In this document: positions 43,122-55,389 of the stretch, piece by piece
Layout: each line of letters begins with the position of its first letter
Position numbering within the stretch: the stretch's first letter is position 1
DNA from: Anthonomus grandis grandis
Taxonomy: Eukaryota; Arthropoda; Insecta; Coleoptera; Curculionidae
Assembly (NCBI RefSeq): GCF_022605725.1
Contig: NC_065551.1
Span: forward strand, 3,410,001-3,474,000
Length of the DNA: 64,000 bases
Direction: 5' to 3'
The notes under the pieces: generated by a model
Seen by the model: only the letters and a program-made list of their open reading frames with translations
Databases searched by the model: none
What the model was told of the DNA's origin: nothing
Translations under genes and position numbers: made by a program

Positions 43122-44024
43122 GTTGTTAACAATTTTTCAAGACTTCCTAGATTTGATGGATGATTGTTCAATTGTTTTAGAGTAATATGAGTTTTTTTAC
43201 CACCTTAATAGAGTTTTGGTAAATCCTGCGGTATTTATTAACATAAGATCCAAAATGTGCATTACCATTATTGTGCATTTACCATTACCATTAAGGATGC
43301 GTCAAATGAAAAAAATCATAAAGCCGGTAATATTCAGCTATTAGGAAAAAATGGGGCAAAAATTAACTCAGATATATATTAGTTTTACTCATATAAGCTT
43401 AATTTATACCTAATACTTATTAAATTTGGTATGTGTGTAAAAGTACTTTTTTTACTAGGATTTCTGATGCACTGGTTAAAAATACAGCAGCCAATAATTC
43501 AGTTAATTTACAATCATCTGTATAATATCAATATCTGTATTGCATATAGTAAATCAAGTGATTTACCCCTCAAAGCTGCAAGGGTAGCTTTCCTGAAGAG
43601 TGCAAAAACTTCTTTAGCTTCCAAAACGGTATATGGTACAGACAGTGAAGCTAATATAGACAAGTATGGATAATTAAAATAGATTAATATTCTTGATACA
43701 CCAACTTTTGTATAATTACAGATCTGATCATTCATCATCAACAATAACTGCATCTGAGATTAATAGTTCTACAGTAACCACGGGGTCTAGGTCAAAAATT
43801 ACTATTTCTCAACAATTACTGCACATTCCCTGACTCCACTAAGTAAAAGGTAAAAATACACTCAAAATAGACACCAATATAGCACATTAAAAAATTATTG
43901 TTTAATTCCTTCTCTAAGTACAAATAAGAGTTTTATGCATGCCATGTTATTCTATATATCTTATTTAAAAGTGATGTAGTATTTTATTGTGTTATATTTC
44001 TTTAATTAAATGCAATTAATCATT
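43122..44024. other. AT-rich stretch without a recognised gene
   Basis: A Ser/Thr/Asp-rich frame around 43560-43840 might be an exon of a transposon protein, but no domain is seen. Confidence 0.4.
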
Positions 44025-44069
44025 AAAATGTATGATATTATAAAGATCCTTTATAATACCATACATTTT
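44025..44069. repeat. Hairpin, 21 bp arms
   Basis: AAAATGTATGATATTATAAAG at 44025-44045 is mirrored at 44049-44069 with one mismatch and a 3 bp loop. Weaker symmetry continues outward for about 30 bp on each side, as in a palindromic MITE. Confidence 0.7.
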
Positions 44070-44180
44070 ATTGATCAATTGAAATATCATAATACACTTT
44101 TTTATTTTTTCTTTTCAGAATTAGAGATGTAGAATTGACAAAAAAACAAAGAAAGTCACGGTCTCCAACATGTAATTAAA

Positions 44181-44226
44181 CGGGCTACACGTGTTTCGCT
44201 CTAGTAAGAGCATCATCAGGCCTAAA
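44181..44226 (-). ncRNA. Hammerhead ribozyme-like motif (well-conserved core)
   Basis: On the - strand the core reads CTGATGA (44219-44213), stem II TGCTC with loop TTACTA and GAGC, then GAAA, then a self-complementary CACGTG with TA as the possible cleavage site. AGGC before the core and GCCC after it can form the start of helix I. The very short helix III is like hammerheads described in Penelope-like elements, which act best as dimers. Confidence 0.6.
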
Positions 44227-44388
44227 ATAAAAATAATACTTAAACAAAACTAAGAACTTACATAAAACAATTAAAAAAACTTTAGAAGCCATCCACACAC
44301 TTCATAGTACATAAATAAACAATAATTTTAAGGTTATAATTGTACAAAGCAAAAAATAAAAAATTAAAAAGTGGAACGCAACAACATA

Positions 44389-44465
44389 GACTCAACGAGA
44401 GTCGAACCCGGTACAACAAGGTTATAAGTACAAGCGTAAAACCTATCGGCTATACGGACCTAATG
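44389..44465 (-). repeat. tRNA-like (SINE-type) segment with B box
   Basis: On the - strand GGTCCGTATAGCCGATAGG resembles an A box region, CTTATAA fits an anticodon loop, and CCGGGTTCGACTC is a good B box for RNA polymerase III. The acceptor stem does not pair, so this is not a functional tRNA. It is more likely a tRNA-derived SINE head. Confidence 0.5.
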
Positions 44466-44755
44466 CTAAAACAACTTAACACGTTAGCCAATGTAAATTG
44501 AAGAAAGTGACTACAAGAAAAATGTTAAATGATACTTAGCTAAATTAAATTGTTAAAAATTATTTAGGTTCAAAAGTAAACACGTCATTCACACTCACGA
44601 GAACAGGACTCTTTTTAGCTTTTGTAATTTCCATTTTCTCCAGAAGGTCAAGCTTCTTACCTTTAGGGCATTCATGAAGCATTTCAGCTCCCACCCCCGG
44701 AGAAAAATTATGAGTAGAGGCCAGCAAATGATTCGCAAACGCTGATTTGGTATCA

Positions 44756-44795
44756 CTGATGCTCTAACTATAGCGAAACACGTGTAGCTCGTTTA
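44756..44795 (+). ncRNA. Hammerhead-like motif, damaged copy
   Basis: On the + strand CTGATG is followed by CTCTAACTATAGCGAAACACGTGTAGC. Compared with the left copy three bases are missing after CTGATG, so the CTGATGA core and stem II are impaired. It is the inverted partner of the motif at 44181-44226. Confidence 0.45.
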
Positions 44796-45345
44796 ATTAC
44801 ATGTTGTGAGACCGTGACTTTGTGTTTTTCTTTGTTTTTTCGTCAATTTTGTATGTTGGTCTCTTAGAGAATAATGGATGAGATTTTTGGATTAGAGATA
44901 TGTAGAGGGATGCTTGGAGAAAGATATTAATTTAATAACATTAATATCACTACCACACAAAAAATAAGTTTTTTTTGATATAATAAGTTCATATGTAATT
45001 ATTTAAAAAATTTACACATTTTCAATTTTGGTAATACTATATTTTTATGTACATTATTCTAGGGTAAAATCAAAATGATATCCTGGGGACCTAAGCACTG
45101 ATGATTCCACCGTTTCAAAAGCTAAAGTTAGTCGCCAAATTATGGAAAAAAAAGAATAATGAATTAAAATTCAAAGGTTGCAACAAACAACAAATTTGCG
45201 CCAAAGAAATCGAATTAGACGTCTGAAGTAAAATACTTAAGAAATAATATGATTTCCGAAAAAGCCCAACACACTACATACTTTATTTGACTTGTAAAAG
45301 TACTTGATTGTATATTACTACTATTAAACTATCTAATCTATTGTA

Positions 45346-48125
45346 CAGGGTGGCCAAATAAGAATGCGAGGTACTGTATCTGGGAAACTATTCATCGTAG
45401 AAGCTTGCGATAAAAAAATGTATTACTAAAATGGCCAAGAGAATGACCTGGAAAATATCTTCAAGTTTCTAAAATGGCCGCTAGGGGGCGCAACTGCAAT
45501 CTTGAATCTAGAAAACTGATGTTTCTGTAAATTTTGCTGAATTAAACTAACAAAAAAATAGCTGATTATTAAAGTAGAGACTAATCCGAACCTTTTTTAT
45601 TTGAATAGTTTTGCTGTATCTCTAAAAATAAAGTGGTGGGGGGTGTTCAAAAGTTGGCTTAAAACACACCCTGTATACTAAAAACGCCTTAGCCGATTTT
45701 ATCAAACTTAAGCTAGTTGAAAAGAGCTATTATTAAGCTACGAATATTATTATATTTCATGTTTTTTTAGTTTTACATCTCGCCGCTAGAGGACTTTTTT
45801 CGGATTTCTGACACAAATGACTAATTTTCTCAAAAAACTTAAATGCAATGGTATAAATTTTTTTATATAAAAAAATAGCTTAATGACGCCTAAATATGCT
45901 TGCGAAAACCGCATCTTAATATCTTCATCCTAACCTAAAATTTAGGCCAAAGAAAATTTTATATGGAAATCCCTTAATATTTATAAAAACTACAAAATAA
46001 TTTATTTCGAATTTCTTTTATAATGTAAGTTGTGGCCCTATAAAGGACCGATTTAAAAAAAAAAGGGTTTTAATGCCCCCGTAAATGCTCGAAATGCTGA
46101 CCATCACGCTCTATGCATTGCTGAAGCCTCTCATGGGTAGATAGAACTCCAGCTTCAATTTCGGCTCTCGGATGGTATGTATTGCATTACGAATGCGGTT
46201 TTTCATATCTTCTCTAGTCGTCGGCTGAGTCTGAAATACAATGTCCTTTAACCGCCCCCATAAATAGAAATCAAGACAGGTTAAGTCTGGGGATCGCGGA
46301 GGCCATGGAAACAGGCTTCCTTTTCCAATCCACCGCTGTTGAAAAATGTTATTAATATGCTCTCGCACATTCCTAGCAAAATGTGCTGGACAACCATCCA
46401 ACTGCAAAAACAAATTTTGCCAGACTTCCAGTGGCACATCTTCCAGCAACAACGGTAATTGATTTACCAAAAAGTCGAAAAAAACATTGCCATTTAGAGA
46501 TTGCTCAAAAAAATATGGTCCAATAATGTTGCCTCCAAGTATACCACGCCACACATTTAAACTCCAGCGCCCTTGGTGCTGAACTTCACGCAACCAATGC
46601 GGATTTTCTGCAGACCAATAATGTATGTTATGCAGGTTGACTCTACCGTCACTATTAAATGTGGCTTCATCGGTCCAAAGAATTTTAAATAAAAAATCTC
46701 TGTCCTCGCGTATCATGCCTAATATCCAATGGCAATAGTCCAACCTACGGTCAAAGTCTGCTTCTTCCAATGCCTGATGTAAATTAACATGATATGGGTG
46801 CATTCTATAAATATATTTAAAAAAAAAGCTGAACTTAAATAAATCCATATATGGCGATGGCTATTAGAATTTACCTATTGTCCTTCAAAATATTTTGAAT
46901 CGTTGTTCTTGATATGCCTAATTCAAGGGATAATGCTCTTGTGCTAATATGAGGATTTCCTTCAATATATCCCAGTACGCTGTTAATATTGTCCACATTT
47001 CTTCTAATTCTTGGCCGTTGAATCCTAGGCCGAAAACTACCATTGGCTCGTAAGTTCGCCACTAATCGGGGAAAAAATCTAATATCGCAAGGACTTCGAT
47101 TTGGATATCGAGCAGCATAAACTCTTTTTGCTACTGCAGCATTTTGAAGACATTCAAAATAAACCGCAAGCATATCAACAGCTTCATCGTTCGTAAAACG
47201 CATTTTGCAAAAACAAAAAATGCAAAGTAACGTAAAACTTTTGACAACTTACTATTGACAATTTGAGGAATGTTTATAATTTGAGTAGACATTTGTTTTG
47301 TTGCATTCCATGGCCTGCTTTCTAATAATTATTTTTTTCGTATTATATCCATAGTGAATATATAACATAAAATAGGTCTGATTTTTGATATAAGCATTAT
47401 TAATACTTACCTTTTAGTGATATTAGGTAATATCTTCAAAAATGGTAAATTTTGTTTTCAAAAGTAGTGAATTTTAAAAAATTCCAAAATAATTTAAATT
47501 TAAGGGTATAAAATATTCTTTGGCCTATATTTTAGGTAAGGAACAAGATATCGAGTTGCGGTTTTCGCAAGATTATTTAGACATCATTTAGCTATTTTTC
47601 TATGAAAAAAAAAATCATATCAACGCATTTAAGTTTTTTGAGAAAATTAGTCAGTTGTGTCAGAAAGCCGAAAAAAGCCCTCTAGCGGCGAGATGTAAAA
47701 CTAAAAAAACATGAAATATAATAATATTCGTAGCTTAATAATAGCTCTTTTCAACTAGCCCAAGTTTGATAAAATCGGCTAAGGCGTTTTTAGTTTACAG
47801 GGTGTGTTTTAAGCGAACTTTTGAACACCCCCCACCACTTTATTTTTAGAGATACAGCAAAACTATTCAAATAAAAAAGGTTCGGATTAGTCTCTACTTT
47901 AATAATCAGCTATTTTTTTGTTAGTTTAATTCAGCAAAATTTACAGAAACATCAGTTTTCTAGATTCAAGATTGCAGTTGCGCCCCCTAGCGGCCATTTT
48001 AGAAACTTGAAAATATTTTCCAGGTCATTCTCTTGACCATTTTAGTAATAAATTTTTTTATCGCAAGCTTCTACGATGAATAGTTTTCCAGATACAGTAC
48101 CTCGCATTCTTATTTGGCCACCCTG
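45346..48125 (-). mobile_element. Mariner-type transposon with 0.6 kb inverted repeats (2780 bp)
   Basis: The element starts CAGGGTGGCCAAATAAG and ends with its complement. It is flanked by TA on both sides (45344-45345, 48126-48127). Inverted repeats run about 620 bp inward (to about 45965 and from about 47505). The first 122 bp differ at only four positions, so the insertion is recent. Each repeat contains an internal ACACACCCTGTA about 320 bp in. The transposase is on the - strand between the repeats. Confidence 0.9.
46111..47203 (-). CDS. Mariner-type transposase, two exons, DD41D, nearly intact
   Basis: Exon 1 (47203-46875) encodes an N-terminal HTH (FTNDEAVDML, KRVYAARYPNR) and a second HTH (STRALSLELGISRTTIQNIL). 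A 70 bp intron (46874-46805, GT...AG) joins in phase to exon 2 (46804-46111), giving 340 codons. The catalytic residues lie in LWTDEATFNSDG, FLQLDGCPAHFAR and [17 protein letters not shown]. The second and third Asp are separated by 41 residues. One single-base frameshift near 46170 replaces the normal end (QQCIERDGQHFEHL is readable in another frame), so the last 30 or so residues are wrong. Otherwise the frame is complete. Confidence 0.87.
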
Positions 48126-48127
48126 TA

Positions 48128-49330
48128 CATAGTCTTTATTCTTAAATAAGCTTTGTGTTTTAGTATAAATTGATATGATATCATTGGTATTAGGTATTAT
48201 ATAGGTTAGTCAAAACAAATTGTACAGGCTAAATACCCATAAAAACAGTCTTAAAACCGATAAAAACCTACAACTCCTTCACAATTTGAACATCTTTATA
48301 GTTTTAACTCTTTCCGCTATAGCAATACCACAGTCTAACATTGAAATCTATATACTTTGGCAATACTGTCCCTTTGAAAAAGTCAGCACCATAGAAGTAC
48401 ATATTATGTGATATAAAGTAATTGATGTAAAACTGAGTTTTGTTTAGCATAACAATAACAATAAAATTTTGCAAAATGTTACAAATTTGTGTATTAAAAC
48501 ATGATTTATTAAGAAATCTATAATACTATAATAATAAAATATTTAATTTCCATAAAAATGCTTTTTATTAGGACCTTCCTCTAATAAAGTCCGTTAAAAA
48601 AACACATAAATGATAATATTACTTATACTCAAACTTTATAATAATTAATAAATATTTATCATGTAAATATTTGTTGACGACGTCACTGGTGGAGAGTGCT
48701 TGTATCGGTGGCATCATTGATACGATCGAGCGGCGTTGCGATGCCATTACCGTTTTTTCTAATATAGGTACTTTATTTACATTTATTTAACGCTGTATAT
48801 TGACTTCGATATAGAGTATCTTATCATATTTTATTTAAAAATGCTTGATATTTTATTAAAGAGGAGCACTAGTATTGTTTTGTGCCTTCGGAAACAACTG
48901 AAAATTTTTATGATAGGTATTATCAAGTGATTTTTGCCATTTCTATATAAGCATTTGTTGTTTGCTTGCATCAGAGATGTTGCAAGCAAACAAACCTGCC
49001 CATAATTCCACGGCATGCTACTTCTAGCCTTTCAATGTTTTAAGTTACTACTATTTATGTCGATTTAAAAGTCGCGCCAAATTTCGACTTGAACTGACTG
49101 TTCGCTGCCAGGAGCGAGGACTCCTTATATACTCGCAAGACCATGGTTCCGGTTGTTAAAAATAAATTAAAATGGATTAATGGATTATGCCTTATTTCAT
49201 ATGCCCGAGAGAGTAATTAGAGGGTTCAGGGTAATTAAAAATTCGCTCTCTATGTACAAGTTATTATTAAATCCTCCCTCACTTAAATAAGATCCCGGAA
49301 GTTCAATACTAAGCGCTTTGATATTATGAT
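48128..49330. other. AT-rich stretch without a recognised gene
   Basis: I see no protein domain. A GC-richer patch at 48676-48750 (GACGACGTCACTGG... GATACGATCGAGCGGCG) and another near 49060-49150 could be parts of an LTR-type sequence, without proof. Confidence 0.4.
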
Positions 49331-49679
49331 AACCAAGTTTTTTTAAAGAGACTGTTGTGATTCATGCAGTCAGATACCTTGCATAAGTCACATAATATTA
49401 ATAATAATATGTCTTGATTAAAAAAAAGCAATAATAATCTTGCAATATTACTTAATACTAGATTGCCAAAGAAGGCGAAGACTAGCTTAAAGCTACTCTT
49501 TAACTCTTAACCTTCCTAACATTCACAATTTAAATGGAGAAAAAGAAACAAGTATAAAATAAATATAAATAAAGTATTTATCTTCTAGACTATATTTTGG
49601 ATTGATTTAAAAACAAAAGTTTATAATATTTCCTATACACATTTGACGAAGTATTAAATATTGGTTTATAGGTATTAAA

Positions 49680-51610
49680 GAACTTAACGGCATTATAAGT
49701 AAAAGATCGCTTGAACAGAGCCGTGGAATGGTGCGGCATGGTCAAGATATTGTATCTAATATTTCGAGTGTGAACCTTGGTATTAACTTTTCAAAAAGAT
49801 ATTCAGGACTTTGACTAACATATAATCGATAAAGAAAAGTAGAAGTGAAGAATTTGAATAGGTAAGGTAGCGTTAACCACCTCAACTGAAATATAAAGTC
49901 TGACACATGATCAAACTTTCCGAGGTTAAAAATAAATCTACATCAAGTATTCTGCACGCGTTGCAAGCGGTAACGATTTATTTGGTCTAAGCAAGGATAA
50001 TAAACTATAAGGAATTATTTTAAAATAGATAAAACAAGAGCCACTACGAGTTTTTTCCTAGATTTAAAATGTTGGCATAAAGCATACGCATGCGTAAATA
50101 ACACCTCTGCAAAAGAGTATTAACATGTTCCTTAAACCTTAAAGAATTGTCTATTTTAAGTTCCAGAACCTTCACAGTATCAGAGAACAAAATAGTTTCG
50201 TTATCCAATTGAATGTGAACTGTTTCCATTATATTTTTATGTAATGACAAGGTTATGCTTTATTTGAAAATTGATTTATTAGGTTCAAATCAGCGTTAAT
50301 AGTATCAGCCACGTTATGAAAATTAGCAGAGTCAAAATAATGTATGTATTGAGTGTCATCAGCATACTGATGTATTTCAGAATTTTCAACTAGACCGGGT
50401 AAATCTGAAGTATAGATAAGAAATAATAATGGGCCAAGGATCGACCCCTGTGGGGCACCAGAAATAATATTTCTCGAAGCAGAATTCTACTGGAGTAGAA
50501 GTTAATTTTGTTTACACATTATTTATCAGATTTATTAAAGACGCTTTCAAAAAAATCATTTATTTGATTTGGATCAGATATTTTAAACGGCAGCTCGTTA
50601 TTATTCTTGGCTGTTTTAATATTTAAAGTTTTTAGACCTCTCCAAAGTTTTTTACCAGTTTTGTCACTCTCCAAGCGTGCAAGATATGCAGCTTTTTCTC
50701 GTCTTATTGATGCCAACGCAAAATTACGACACTCCGTGTAATATCTCCAATTTTCTAAACACTTGTGATTTTTGTATTTAGTCAAAGCCTTATCACGTTC
50801 CTTTCAAATAAATCTTAAGGTGTCTGTCAACCAGGGAGCTGGCTTTTTACTGACTTATAGTTCTGTAGGGTGCATGAATATTAAATAAACAATTAATATT
50901 TGGTTCTAAATATTGAACTTTTTTATTTATGTCCTTAAGATAATAAATATTATCCCAGTAAATATGTGATAAATCAATCCTAAAATATATCTCATTGAAT
51001 TTTTCTCTTTTAACTACTAATTTTAAAGTGCAAAAAGGTATTTGGTTGTGATCACTTAAACCCGAAACAACGGTGCCATTGCCTTTTATGACAAATATCT
51101 TTAGTATTAATAAAAATGGGATCTAAGCATGTTGCAGTAGTATTTGTTATACGAGTTGGTTCATTTATTAATTGTACGTACCCGAAAGAGTTAAGCATAG
51201 AATATAATGAATTAGGTTTTAACATATCAATATTTAGATCTCCGAGAATTACTGAATAATCATAGTGGAAAAATAAAAAATGTGGAACAACTTCTTCCAG
51301 GAAATTTATAATTTCAAACGCTTTCGATTTAGGGGGCCTGTATATTATAAGTATTGCAATATTGTGTATACCAATTTTAACATTTAGGAGCATAAATTCA
51401 AAGTTTACATTATTAACATGACCTGACATAGATGCCGACACCACCCCCAACTCTGTCTAATCTATCCTTTCTAAAAAAATTATAACCTGGCATAGAAACC
51501 GCACTGCTTAATATATTTTCATTCAGCCACGATTTACTTATACCTAAAATATCATATTTATTACAACATTTGAGAAAATCCGGAAGAATCTCTTCACTCT
51601 ATTTTCGTCT
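49680..51610 (-). pseudogene. LINE ORF2 with internal deletion
   Basis: Reading down the - strand: LPDFLKCCNKYDILGISKSWLNE and RVGGGVGIYVR (endonuclease start), a frameshift near 51430, ILIIYRPPKSKAF and VILGDLNIDML (endonuclease core), a linker (50785-50519), then after a loss of RT motifs 1-3, [20 protein letters not shown] and QYADDTQYIHYF with the catalytic Asp pair (about 50470-50330). LSLHKNIMETVHI and C-terminal pieces follow to about 49680. It is a remnant of a Jockey/CR1-like element. Its likely ORF1 is at 54204-55389. Confidence 0.7.
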
Positions 51611-54170
51611 CAATGGGTGTAGTAATGCATATTAACTTTCCTACCAGAATAACTAGAAATAGTTCTAGTACCATCGATTATGTCGTGTCATCTTTTTATT
51701 TCCGGATTTTCTGATCATGAAGCTGCACTAACTAAATTTTCCATAAATTCTAAAGGCAAAAACACGTTACGTAAATTAGGCCGTGTTTTTGGCAAAAATT
51801 ATTTATTACAATTCAAGAACTTATGCCAAACGGCTGATTGGGATTTTCTTACTGACGATATAGATAGTGAATTTTCTAGTTTTATAAAGTCTTTATCAAG
51901 TATTGCTGATAAGTCGTTTCCTCTTAGACCTATCAAAATTAAACATCATAAGCCATGGACCACTAAAGGCTTACGTGTTTCTGCAAAAAACATGCGCTCA
52001 TTATCACACCTGAAAAAATTTACAGACAGCGTATTTTTTCATAACTCTGTCAAGCTTTATAGAAAAATGTACCATAAGACTATAAAAGCTGCAAAAGATA
52101 TTTACTATAATAAATGGATGATCGAATCAAGTAATGTTGCCAAAGAAACATGGTCTATTGTAAATAAATTAAGAAATAAGACTTCTTCATCTAGCACTAT
52201 CCCTACTTCACCTGAGGACCTTAATCACTACTTTGTTATTGTAGCTAAAAATTTAATGGCTACCATAACACCTTCTCACGATCCTCGTTCATATCTCCCA
52301 AATGAAAATTTACACAGCTTCTTTTTTACCCCCATTGTATCAACAGAGCTTCAAACTACAATTAATGAAATAAAAAACAAATCATCATCTGGTACAGATG
52401 GGCTCACTCTCAAAATGTTTTCCAATCTGCCAAATTGCACCTTAATCCATCTAACAAACTTAATTAACAAGTCATTCCAAAATGGAGTTTTTCCTACCTG
52501 CCTTAAGACTGCAATAATTATTCCTTTGCATAAGGGAGGAGATAAACAACAAGCTTCAAACTATCGCACTCCTTCCCACTTTATCAAAGATCATTGAACG
52601 ATTGGTTAAAAAAAGGCTCTTATCGTTTCTGTTTAAATATAAAATTCTTACTCCTCACCAATTTGGATTCTTGAGTAACAAGTGCACAAATGATGCTATG
52701 TTTTCTCTCTTTAATAGTGTTTACACCAGTATAAATAATAATCATTCAACAGCAACAATTTTTTGTGATTTCTCCAAGGCTTTTGATTGTGTAAACCATA
52801 ACATCTTAATTGGCAAATCGAATCACTATGGGTTCAGAGGAACGCCCCTTGAGTGGTTTAAATCGTATCTCAGTTACAGAAACCAGCTTGTAAAGGTTGA
52901 TACGACGAAGTCTTCTTGAAAACCAATAGAATGTGGGGTACCTTAAGGTTCAGTCCTGGGCCCTATTTTGTTTCTGATTTTTATAAATGACATGGCCAAT
53001 CTTAACATCAGTGGCAAAATCTGTCTTTTTGCTGACGATACTAGCTTTACATGGAGCAATCCGGATGCTAGGGCACTACATGCTTCTATTTCTAATGATT
53101 TAATTACCATTAAATCGTGGTGCGATTCTAATCTTCTGTGCCTAAATGTCTCAAAAACTAAAGTCTTATCATATAAAACTACTATTCAACCCTTTGTACT
53201 TAACAACACCAGTTTGGACGTTGTTGAATCTGTGAAGTTCTTGGGACTTAATGTTGACTACTCCCTAAAATGGGACTTGCATATTGATGCCTTATATAAA
53301 AAATTAAGTTCAGCATGTTTTGCCTTAAGATCAGTTTCCAGGGAATTAAGTTTTCAAACATCAAGAACAGTTTATTATGCCCTTTTTGAGTCACATCTAC
53401 GTTACGCCCTTCCATTCTGGGGCACATGCGGTGTGACTCAATTTGAGCGCATCTTTAAACTCCAAAAGAGAGCAGTTCGGTATCCGCTTGGACTTAATAG
53501 CAGAGCTCACTGTCAAGAAATCTTTAAAAAATACAAGATACTTACTCTTCCCTCTTTATTCATATTGGAATCTATTTGCTTAGTACGCAAACATAAGTCA
53601 GAAATGCCAAGTAGGCCGTCTCACAATTATTCACTTCGCAACGCAGTGCATGATCTTTATCTGCAAACTCCTCGGTCCGAGTTAAAAGCTCTATTCTATA
53701 CAGAGCCAAAAAGATGCATAATCATTTGCCTTTGGAAATTAAATCAATTACTTCTTTTCCTCGATTTCATAATGCTTTGAAGGCATACTTTCTGGAAAAA
53801 GCCTTGTACGCAGTGGAGGATTTTTTTCTAGGATAACTTTTTGGGTATCACACACACATTTTTATGTCTTAAAATAGCAAATATATTAGTTTTTTTTTCT
53901 TTAATAAATGAATTGCACTTTCATTTTGTATTTAATTAATTTACTGTTATTGACCATTGTGTTTATTTTTATTGACATTTTATACATTATGATGTATATT
54001 GACCAGGTACATTGTTTTTGTACAGTTTTGCATGTATTTATTTTATTTGTATATTTATTTTTATTTTGTGTGTTTTGTTTTGTTTTTATATGTTTTTTTT
54101 ATTAGCTTTGTCTACAAAATTTTTTAATTTTTTGACAATAAAGCATATGATTGATTGATTAATAAAAAAA
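51602..54170 (+). pseudogene. LINE ORF2, fairly young, with two breaks, plus 3' UTR
   Basis: The frame begins inside the endonuclease end (SGFSDHEAALTKF, near 51700), then linker, SSSGTDGLTLKMF, TCLKTAIIIPLHKGGD, a frameshift at about 52570, LSKIIERLVKKRL, IFCDFSKAFDCVNHNIL, a stop near 52917, [16 protein letters not shown], the catalytic FADD in ICLFADDTSFTW, VKFLGLNVDYSLKWDLH, and C-terminal YYALFESHLRYALPFWG. A last frameshift at about 53710 precedes NHLPLEI. The 3' UTR ends near 54170 after GATTGATTGATT and an A-run. The 5' end is truncated. Confidence 0.8.
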
Positions 54171-54203
54171 AATAAAAATAGCTATTTATCCCAGTAAAAA
54201 AAG

Positions 54204-55389
54204 TTATTCGTAATTAAGTTGAGATCCAAGCTTTAAAAGATGTTTCTGATAGGAAAGACAATTTTTATCAAAGCTATAGTGGTTAGTAGAGATAGACTTT
54301 ACATTATGTTTGTTATGAGAACCTAATTTAACACAATTAATACACATTTTTTCTTCAGAACTACATTCTTTCAATTTATGATTTTTTCCGCATTTGGGAC
54401 AAGTGTCTTTTTGTTCGCGACAGTCTTTTACGGTGTGACCATATGCACAACATCGAAAACATTTAATAACATGCAGATAGTCCTGTCCTCCACAACTGAC
54501 TTGGTCCATCCCACATAAACCGATCCTATTCCTAGAAGGCGCTTACGAAGTACCGGGGAAACTTTAACACAAGGTCAATTTTGTTATTGCGTTGCTTTAA
54601 CTTGGTAATATATTTGATTTCAGATGCTAAATCTGAGATATCATTTAAAGACGTTATATTGCCTATTATTTGGTCCGGTGTATCTAATCCTTCTAAGCGC
54701 ACTCCCTTTATGATTAATCTTGGATTATATTTTTTTCCCATTTTTGCAATTAAACTAGTTTTTAACGTTTGCAGCGATCTATTGTCTTGATAGCGTACTG
54801 CAACTCCGCCACGAATTTTCGTTTTATTGTTTATGCAAGCTTTAATCTGACCCGGATTAACGGAATGTGTAATGGCATTTAAAACATCATCGTGCTTGGT
54901 ATTTTCGTTGTTACTTTTAACAATTAAGACAGAAGAATTTTCTTTAACGATATCGCTATATTTGTTGTTAGGTGGTTTGTTAGAAGTGCTACTATTATTA
55001 GGTAATAATTTAGTTTTCAAGCTACTATTTTCATTACTCTCAAGGTAATCTAAAATCGTTTTCTGCAAGTTAATGGTATATTCAGAGTTTTTTAAGAACC
55101 TATTCATTAACTCCTGCTCCTACTGCAAGCAGGAAACCTTCATTTCCAAAATAGTATTTTGAGTATCGACTTCGTTGCTCTTAAAAGCCTTTGTAACATT
55201 TTCATTACATTTTTTGCACAGCCAGTGCAGGTTTGGTGTATCAACAACAATTTTTAACCATGAATCCTTAATACCAGAGCATTGCACGTGAGACTTAGCC
55301 GAACAAGCGCTGCATTTAATCTGCTTGTTATTAACAATGACATTGTCGCTACACTCGCAGCATGTAGCCACATATACATCCGGAGTCAT
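54204..55389 (-). pseudogene. LINE ORF1: PHD-like finger, coiled region and CCHC knuckles
   Basis: From 55389 down: ATCCECSDNVIVNNKQIKCSAC, HVQC and HWLCKKC (PHD-like zinc finger), a linker, IVKENSSVLIV, a conserved block GGVAVRYQDNRSLQTLK with LIIKGVRL, then CFRCCAYGHTVKDC and CPKCGKNHKLKEC (CCHC-type RNA-binding knuckles). The three open blocks are divided by frameshifts at about 55115 and 54520. It is the probable ORF1 of the ORF2 at 49680-51610, separated from it by the + strand LINE. Confidence 0.7.

Larger units (their letters stand above)
44134..44847. mobile_element. 714 bp element with about 90 bp inverted ends and hammerhead-like motifs
   Basis: The left arm (44134-44219) and the right arm (44757-44847) are inverted copies with few differences: ATTGAC, AAAACAAAG, AAAGTCACGGTCTC, CATGTAATTAAACG and CACGTGTTTCGCT all recur. 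Each arm ends inward in a hammerhead-like core, one well kept and one damaged. The middle holds a tRNA-like segment. There is no coding region. Penelope-like elements are known to carry hammerheads and inverted terminal arrangements, so a derivative of these is the most likely identity. Confidence 0.6.

Noticed and set aside
44389..44465. A genuine tRNA gene with a UAU-like anticodon
   Set aside because: The acceptor stem does not pair and the A box is imperfect; it lies inside a repeat element.
48676..49150. A possible LTR or host promoter in GC-richer patches
   Set aside because: No paired copy, TATA box with matching poly(A) signal, or coding region was found to support it.
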